Source: Nesterenkonia sp. Act20 (GTDB taxonomy: Bacteria; Actinomycetota; Actinomycetes; Actinomycetales; Micrococcaceae). From it: 64,000 bases of DNA. Location: the NCBI RefSeq assembly GCF_019173455.1, contig NZ_JADPQH010000001.1, forward strand, positions 62,001-126,000. Reading direction: 5' to 3'. Below the pieces are notes generated by a model. That model saw only the letters and a program-made list of their open reading frames with translations. It was not told the origin of the DNA and did no database searches. Shown here one piece after another: positions 59,424-64,000 of this stretch; position 1 is the first letter of the stretch, and the number at the start of each line of letters is the position of its first letter. A program made the position numbers and the translations under genes.

Positions 59424-59535
59424 CCCACCTACACCGCGAGGGGTGAACCCTCCCACCTACGCGTTGAGGGGCGGATTCTCCGGGCATCTGAGGCCGAAGT
59501 AGCCCCAGAATACTCGTAGAATCCGCCCCTCAACG
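59424..59535. repeat. Palindromic intergenic element with three related motif copies
   Basis: Two perfect 18-base arms (CGTTGAGGGGCGGATTCT at 59462-59479 and its complement at 59518-59535) flank a 38-base spacer. Upstream, CCCACCTACACCGCGAGGGG (from 59424) resembles the sequence leading into the left arm (CCCACCTACGCGTTGAGGGG, from 59452). The element fills the gap between convergent merR and parA-like genes and may act as a bidirectional terminator. Its internal copies suggest a dispersed repeat family. Confidence 0.75.
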
Positions 59536-59552
59536 GGTGTGGGGTGGGGGAG

Positions 59553-60338
59553 TCAGAGCAGCTGTTTGAGCAGCTGGTCGAAGGACTTCGCGAGATCCCT
59601 GACCTGATCGCCGGGCCACTGGTGCGCCGGATACGCTGCCCCCTGGATCTGCTGCCAGAACGGGTTCTCCTCCAGCACCGGGAGCATGAGCTTCTCCTTA
59701 TAGAGCCGCTCCATCTCCAGCAGCCGATACTCGTGCTCGGTGGAGTCCGCGCGAGCGCGGTTGACCACGACGCCGGCGGACTTCAGCTGCGGAGCGTACT
59801 CGTTGGAGAACATCCGGATGGCGCGCATGGTCCGCTCGGTTCCGGCCACCGAGAACAGGCTCGGTTCGGCCACCAGCAGCACACCGTTCGACGCCGCCCA
59901 GCCGATCCGAGTCAGCCCGGCCAGAGAGGGCGGGCAGTCCACGAGGATCAGGTCGTAGCCGGTCACTCCATCGAGCAGGGTGCGCAGCCGGCGCATGTCC
60001 CGCGGACGAATGTCTGGGCGGTCGAAGGTGGCGGAGAGTGCGGAGCCCACGACCACGTCGAGCTTCGCCGTGGAGCGCCGCTCCTCGGGCAGCAGGTCCA
60101 CCCAGCCGGAGCGCACCACGTGCTCGCTGAGCGTGGCGCGCTTGGCGTCACGCAGCAGCTGCCCCGCCTCGGTGCCGCTGCCGCGCTTCACCGCCAGACC
60201 CGTGGTGGAGTCCGCATGGGGGTCAAGGTCGACGACGAGGGTCCGCACCCCCTGTTGGAGGGCGGCCGAAGCCAGGCCCATGGTGACCGAGGTCTTACCG
60301 ACCCCGCCTTTCAGGCTGGAAACGCTCAAGATCTGCAC
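59553..60338 (-). CDS. ParA/MinD-like ATPase
   Basis: 261 residues: deviant Walker A SLKGGVGKTSV (about 7-17), switch I DLDPHADSTTGL, switch II LILVDCPPSLAGL. Orphan ParA-type ATPases position chromosomes, protein clusters or polar complexes; no parB is beside it, so the cargo is unknown. The start is placed at the GTG 60338 because TATGAT (complement of 60346-60351) is exactly seven bases upstream and the protein then begins MQILSVSSLKGG. Confidence 0.85.
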   Translation of the reverse strand: MQILSVSSLKGGVGKTSVTMGLASAALQQGVRTLVVDLDPHADSTTGLAVKRGSGTEAGQLLRDAKRATLSEHVVRSGWVDLLPEERRSTAKLDVVVGSALSATFDRPDIRPRDMRRLRTLLDGVTGYDLILVDCPPSLAGLTRIGWAASNGVLLVAEPSLFSVAGTERTMRAIRMFSNEYAPQLKSAGVVVNRARADSTEHEYRLLEMERLYKEKLMLPVLEENPFWQQIQGAAYPAHQWPGDQVRDLAKSFDQLLKQLL

Positions 60339-60398
60339 GGTACCCATCATAGGGATGATCGGCACAGGAACTCATTCCGGCGCTCCGCGCGGCGAGGC

Positions 60399-60728
60399 TC
60401 AGTCGATCTTCATCTCACCCATCTCGTCCCATCCCTCACCCTCGACCTGGCGAGAGATGATCTTCGGCGTGGAGACCAGAGCCTGAGCCATGGCGCCCTC
60501 GGAGCTCGTGGCCTGCTGGAAGTGCTCGGACTCGACGTGGGGACCCGCGGCGTCGTCGTCGAAGGCCTCGATCAGCACGTACTCGTTGGGGTCCTCCAGG
60601 CTGCGCGACCAGTCGAACCACTTATTGCCCGGTTCGGCCCGGGTGGCCTCGGTGAACGAGCGGGTGATCTCGGGCCACTGCTCGGCGAACTCGGGCTTGA
60701 CCTGGAACTTCACGACTATGAGGATCAT
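60399..60728 (-). CDS. Antibiotic biosynthesis monooxygenase-type quinol monooxygenase
   Basis: 109 residues of the dimeric alpha/beta ABM fold: ILIVVKFQVKPEFAEQWPEITRSF, NKWFDWSRSLEDPNEYVLIEAF and ESEHFQQA. Family members oxidise quinols or act as haem-degrading or detoxifying enzymes; the substrate is unknown. AAGGAGAG precedes the ATG at 60728. It diverges from mtr. Confidence 0.85.
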   Translation of the reverse strand: MILIVVKFQVKPEFAEQWPEITRSFTEATRAEPGNKWFDWSRSLEDPNEYVLIEAFDDDAAGPHVESEHFQQATSSEGAMAQALVSTPKIISRQVEGEGWDEMGEMKID

Positions 60729-60841
60729 GTTCTCTCCTTGGGAGACAGAGGGATTCGGGCGGGGAAGCGCAGGGCGCAACGCTTGTGACAACCCTGCCAT
60801 GGGCTGAGGGATTCCCGTGGGTGAGCCGCCCGGCCGGCCCG

Positions 60842-60847
60842 TAGGAT
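60842..60847 (+). promoter_or_regulatory. -10 hexamer for leaderless mtr
   Basis: TAGGAT stands six bases before the mtr ATG, with no normally spaced ribosome binding site. Confidence 0.5.
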
Positions 60848-60853
60848 TGAGCC

Positions 60854-62299
60854 ATGGCCCACTACGACCTCTCCATCATCGGCTCCGGCTCCGGAAATTC
60901 CCTCATCACACCCTTCTGGGACGATAAACGCGTCGTCCTGGCGGATAAGGGTTCGGGCGGGACAGGCGCCTTCGGCGGCACCTGCCTGAATGTGGGCTGC
61001 ATTCCCACGAAGATGTTCGTCCGGCCCGCCGCGCTGGCTCGCGGACCGGAGGAGGCCGCCCGACTCAACGTCACCCAGGAGACCACCGACGTGGACTGGC
61101 CGGGGATGCGGGACCGGATCTTCTCGCGCATCGACGCGATCTCCTCGGGGGGCCACCGGTACCGCGAGGAGCTCGATCATGTGGACCTCGTGGAGGAGAA
61201 GGTCACGCTCAGCGGAGACTTCAGCCAGGCGCCCTTCGCGTTCGTCTCTGAGTCGGGGGTTCGGGCCCAGGCTGATCGCATGGTCATCGCAGCCGGATCA
61301 CGCCCGGTGCTGCCCCAGGTCCCCGGCATGGACCTCCCCGGCGTGCACACCTCCGACACCGTCATGCGTATCGAGGATCGGCCGGAGAAGATCCTCATCA
61401 TCGGCGGAGGCTATATCGCCTGTGAGTTCGCCGGGGTGTTCTCGGCATTCGGCACCGAGGTCATTCAGGTCAATCGCAGTCGAGGGTTGATGAACGCAAT
61501 GGACGCGGACATCTCCGCGGCGTTCTCCGCCGAGGCCGAGCAGAACTGGACCGTGCGCTATGAACGCACCGTCACCAGCATCACCGAGCAGGGCCAGGGA
61601 CTCCGAGTGGAACTGGTCACCTCCGATGGTCGGATCGAAGACCATGACGTCGACCTGGTCCTGGTGGCCATAGGACGCACCCCGAACACCGATCTTCTCG
61701 GCGCTGCCGAGGTGGGACTGGACGTGCACCCGGACGGTCGATTGGCGGTGGACGAGTACCAGCGGGTCCTGATGCAGGGGGAGCCCGTGGAGGGTCTCTA
61801 CGCGCTGGGAGACATCAGCTCCCCGGCCATGCTCAAGCATGTGGCGAATCAGGAGGCCCGCGTGGTCGCGCACAACCTGGAGCACCCGGACGCGATTCGC
61901 CGCTCCCGCCAACAGGCCATTCCCGCAGCGGTCTTCTCCTTCCCGGAGATCGCCCAGGTCGGGCTCACCGAAGCTCAGGCCGAAGAGGCCGTAGGCGCCG
62001 AGAACCTGACCACCAAGATCCAGAACTACGGCGACACCGCCTACGGGTGGGCCATGGAGGACAGTCACGGCATCTTCAAGGTCATCGCTGATCGTCGCAG
62101 CGGGCAGATCCTCGGGGCACACGTCCTGGGACATCAGGCCTCGAACCTCATCCAGCCGGTCATCCAGGCGATGAGCTTCGGCCAGGACGCCTATACCGCG
62201 GCACGCGGCCAGTACTGGATCCACCCGGCGCTGATGGAGGTCACCGAGAACGCGCTCCTCGGTCTCGAGGTCCCGATCCCCGAGGACGCACCGCTCTGA
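60854..62299 (+). CDS. mtr: Mycothione reductase
   Basis: Flavin disulfide reductase that regenerates mycothiol with NADPH. 481 residues: FAD motif IIGSGSGNS, redox pair C44/C49 (GGTCLNVGCIPTKMF), NAD(P) motif IIGGGYIACEFAG (about 180-192), FAD motif 2 LYALGDI and the C-terminal catalytic histidine in IHPALMEVTENALLGL. The SGSGN variant and VGCIPTKMF favour mycothione over glutathione reductase, in line with an actinobacterial host. Confidence 0.92.
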   Translation: MAHYDLSIIGSGSGNSLITPFWDDKRVVLADKGSGGTGAFGGTCLNVGCIPTKMFVRPAALARGPEEAARLNVTQETTDVDWPGMRDRIFSRIDAISSGGHRYREELDHVDLVEEKVTLSGDFSQAPFAFVSESGVRAQADRMVIAAGSRPVLPQVPGMDLPGVHTSDTVMRIEDRPEKILIIGGGYIACEFAGVFSAFGTEVIQVNRSRGLMNAMDADISAAFSAEAEQNWTVRYERTVTSITEQGQGLRVELVTSDGRIEDHDVDLVLVAIGRTPNTDLLGAAEVGLDVHPDGRLAVDEYQRVLMQGEPVEGLYALGDISSPAMLKHVANQEARVVAHNLEHPDAIRRSRQQAIPAAVFSFPEIAQVGLTEAQAEEAVGAENLTTKIQNYGDTAYGWAMEDSHGIFKVIADRRSGQILGAHVLGHQASNLIQPVIQAMSFGQDAYTAARGQYWIHPALMEVTENALLGLEVPIPEDAPL

Positions 62300-62484
62300 G
62301 CGCCTCCCGCTGACCGTCCGGTCTACCCATGCGCTCTGACTGCCCGGCGATCGGGGCGCCGCCGAGTTCTCAGGAATGGAATGCGAACAGTGCCAGTTGT
62401 TGGGAGTGAAGCACCACAACGAACACGCGATACGACTGATCCGACGCCGGGGGCATGCCGCTCCCGTCCCGAAAGGAGCCTGAT

Positions 62485-63087
62485 ATGGCTGAACGCGTAG
62501 ATTTCTGGTTTGACCCGCTGTGCCCCTTCGCCTGGGCCACCTCCCGCTGGATTCTCGAAGTGGAGCAGGTCCGTGACATCGAAGTGCACTGGAACGTGAT
62601 GAGCCTCGGTGTGCTCAACGAGGACAAGAATCCCTCACCTGCAGAGGATGCCGAACAGCTTGCTCGCTGGATCCCCGCCCGGGCAGCGACCGCCGTCGCG
62701 TTGAAGCACGGCGAGGAGAAGGTCGGCGAGTTCTACACCGCGGCCGGCACCGAGATCCACAACAACGGCAACAAGGACTTCGAGTCCGCCACGCTCAAAG
62801 CGCTGCGCGCCGTGGGCCTTGACGAGGGTCTCCTGGCCGTGGCCAAGACCGACACCAACGACGACGAGATGCGCGCCTCGCACAACCGGGGCATCTCCCA
62901 GGTGGGTCAGGACGTCGGCACCCCGATCGTGGCGTTCCAGGGGACGGCATTCTTCGGCCCGGTGATCACCCGCATCCCGCGCGGCGAGGACGCCGGAAAG
63001 ATCTTCGACGGCGCAGTGGCGCTGGCGGAGTACCCGTACTTCTTCGAGCTCAAGCGCTCGCGCACGGAGTCCCCGGTCTTCGACTGA
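62485..63087 (+). CDS. DsbA-family, Rv2466c/Mrx2-like oxidoreductase
   Basis: 200 residues; pattern RVDFWFDPLCPFAWATSRWILEVEQVRDIEVHWNVMSLGVLN matches the mycothiol-dependent reductase Rv2466c. That protein has CPWC at the active site; here it is CPFA, leaving one cysteine (C13). So it may act as a monothiol or a mycothiol-binding enzyme. GAAAGGAG six bases before the ATG fixes the start. It follows mtr by 185 bases, a functional fit. Confidence 0.87.
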   Translation: MAERVDFWFDPLCPFAWATSRWILEVEQVRDIEVHWNVMSLGVLNEDKNPSPAEDAEQLARWIPARAATAVALKHGEEKVGEFYTAAGTEIHNNGNKDFESATLKALRAVGLDEGLLAVAKTDTNDDEMRASHNRGISQVGQDVGTPIVAFQGTAFFGPVITRIPRGEDAGKIFDGAVALAEYPYFFELKRSRTESPVFD

Positions 63088-63101
63088 TCGAGACTGCTGG
63101 G

Positions 63102-63148
63102 GCATGAGAACGCCGGTGGGGGCAATGCCCTCACCGGCGTTCTCATGC
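63102..63148. terminator. Bidirectional terminator between convergent genes
   Basis: Two 22-base arms (63102-63123 and 63127-63148, one G-T pair, core GAGAACGCCGGTG) close on AAT. It lies between the DsbA-fold gene and the SDR gene and can serve both. Confidence 0.8.
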
Positions 63149-63153
63149 GCTGC

Positions 63154-63918
63154 TCAGTCTTCGCGGATCACTTTGTGCTGCGCCGCCTGTGCCACGGGGC
63201 GCACGACCACCTGATCCAGATTCACGTGGTGGGGCAGCGTGACAGCGGTGGCGATGATCTCCGCGATGTCCTCGGCCATGAGGGGCTTCTTCACCCCGCG
63301 GTAGACGGCCTCCGCGGCCGCAGCGTCTCCGCGCAGCCGCTTGGCGCTGAACTCCTCGGTGTGCACCATGCCGGGGAGCACCTCGATGACGCGGATGTTG
63401 TGCTCTGCCTCCTCCAGGCGCAGCGCCCCGGTCAGCGCATGCTCACCGAACTTTGCCGCGTTGTAGCCGGCCCCACCTTCATAGGCGTCGAGTGCAGCGG
63501 TCGAGGTCACATTGAGGATGGTGCCTTCACCGTGGGCACGCAGCATCGGGATGAAGGCGCGGATCATGTTGAGCGGGCCCAGAACATTGACCTCGTACAT
63601 CCAGCGCCAGTCCTCGGCATGTCCTTCGGCCACCGAGTCCATGCCCAGAGCGCCGCCGGCGTTGTTGATCAGCGTGTCGATCCCGCCCGCGGCCGTGACC
63701 TCGGCCAGCGCAGCGTCCACCTGTTCCGGGTCGGTCACATCACAGATGAGCGGAATGATCCCCTCCTGCTCGGCCAGGCTCTCGAGCTTCTCCGCTCGTC
63801 GAGCCACGGCGAAGACGCGCCAACCCTCCGTGGTGAGTCGGTGTGCGGTGGCCGCGCCGATTCCGGAGGAGGCGCCGGTCACCAGCGCGCTGCGGGTGGA
63901 GATATCAGTCTGAATCAT
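63154..63918 (-). CDS. Short-chain dehydrogenase/reductase
   Basis: 254 residues, classical SDR: cofactor motif TGASSGIG (14-21), NNAGG, catalytic Ser in NVTSTAALD and YxxxK in YNAAKFGEHAL. ARRAEKLE after the second strand suggests NADP preference. Resembles YdfG-type serine/3-hydroxy acid dehydrogenases; the substrate is unproven. TAGGCT (complement of 63925-63930) is six bases before the ATG, a leaderless signature. Confidence 0.9.
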   Translation of the reverse strand: MIQTDISTRSALVTGASSGIGAATAHRLTTEGWRVFAVARRAEKLESLAEQEGIIPLICDVTDPEQVDAALAEVTAAGGIDTLINNAGGALGMDSVAEGHAEDWRWMYEVNVLGPLNMIRAFIPMLRAHGEGTILNVTSTAALDAYEGGAGYNAAKFGEHALTGALRLEEAEHNIRVIEVLPGMVHTEEFSAKRLRGDAAAAEAVYRGVKKPLMAEDIAEIIATAVTLPHHVNLDQVVVRPVAQAAQHKVIRED

Positions 63919-64000
63919 GAGGACAGCCTAGTGAGGCCGAGAGGCAGTCACCATGTGAGGGTCGAATGGTGAGACGACGCCGACTCAGGACTTGGAGGAC

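Overview
The window is high-GC DNA with dense, mostly co-directional genes. Its content is that of a free-living member of the Actinobacteria, most likely order Micrococcales, family Micrococcaceae or close to it. The evidence is the mismatch endonuclease NucS, mycothione reductase (mycothiol metabolism), paired clpP1/clpP2, a GarA/OdhI FHA protein with an ETTS phospho-motif beside gcvH and two MerR regulators, a trehalose-type LpqY-SugABC importer, and frequent GTG starts. Many genes start 6-7 nt after a TANNNT -10 hexamer, the signature of leaderless transcription. The genus cannot be fixed from the sequence alone. Nearly everything is chromosomal core. I see no insertion sequence, prophage, CRISPR array or integrase.

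Layout. 1-8073: end of thrB, then rho (with a very large Asn/Arg/Asp-rich insertion), prfA, prmC, a Sua5-type tRNA threonylcarbamoyladenosine enzyme, a WecA-type glycosyl-phosphate transferase and an AtpI-like membrane protein. This is the usual actinobacterial lead-in to the ATP synthase operon. 8295-15367: atpBEFHAGDC, closed by a strong terminator. 15465-21046: nucS, a small zinc-ligand protein, an AI-2E family permease, a 702-residue membrane protein of unknown function and a YbbN-like thioredoxin-fold/TPR protein. 21140-25763: an ABC exporter pair, a DUF3039 protein and a DEAD/DEAH helicase. 25801-29491: nicotinamidase and nicotinate phosphoribosyltransferase (NAD salvage) flank an XRE-cupin regulator and an FAD oxidoreductase broken by a TAG codon.

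29515-41231: clpS, DUF2017, murI, a metallo-beta-lactamase-fold hydrolase, rph, rdgB and a DnaQ-type exonuclease with a BRCT-like tail. An ADP-ribosylglycohydrolase-like gene on the other strand follows, diverging from sbcD-sbcC and an MFS transporter. 41268-45973 (minus): alpha/beta hydrolase, mqo, an orphan Tat-type solute-binding protein, tRNA-Leu and bcp. 46063-51650: an unknown protein, tRNA-Lys, tRNA-Pro, then the protein-quality-control set tig, clpP1, clpP2, clpX. 51785-56210: trehalose-type ABC importer. 56388-59414: gcvH-garA-ftsR-bifunctional nuclease-merR. 59553-63918: ParA-like ATPase, antibiotic-biosynthesis-type monooxygenase, mtr, a DsbA-fold mycothiol-linked oxidoreductase and an SDR.

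How they work together: the window joins energy generation (F1Fo ATPase, Mqo), translation and termination (rho, prfA, prmC, Sua5), ClpXP/ClpS proteolysis with trigger factor, genome maintenance (NucS, SbcCD, RdgB, helicase), thiol redox (Mtr and the DsbA-fold protein, Bcp), NAD salvage and GarA-linked control of central metabolism. No clearly new multi-gene system is visible. The best leads are a palindromic intergenic element at 59424-59535, the 702-residue membrane protein, the apparently metal-site-less ADP-ribosylglycohydrolase-like gene beside sbcDC, the Rho insertion, and the widespread leaderless-start signature.
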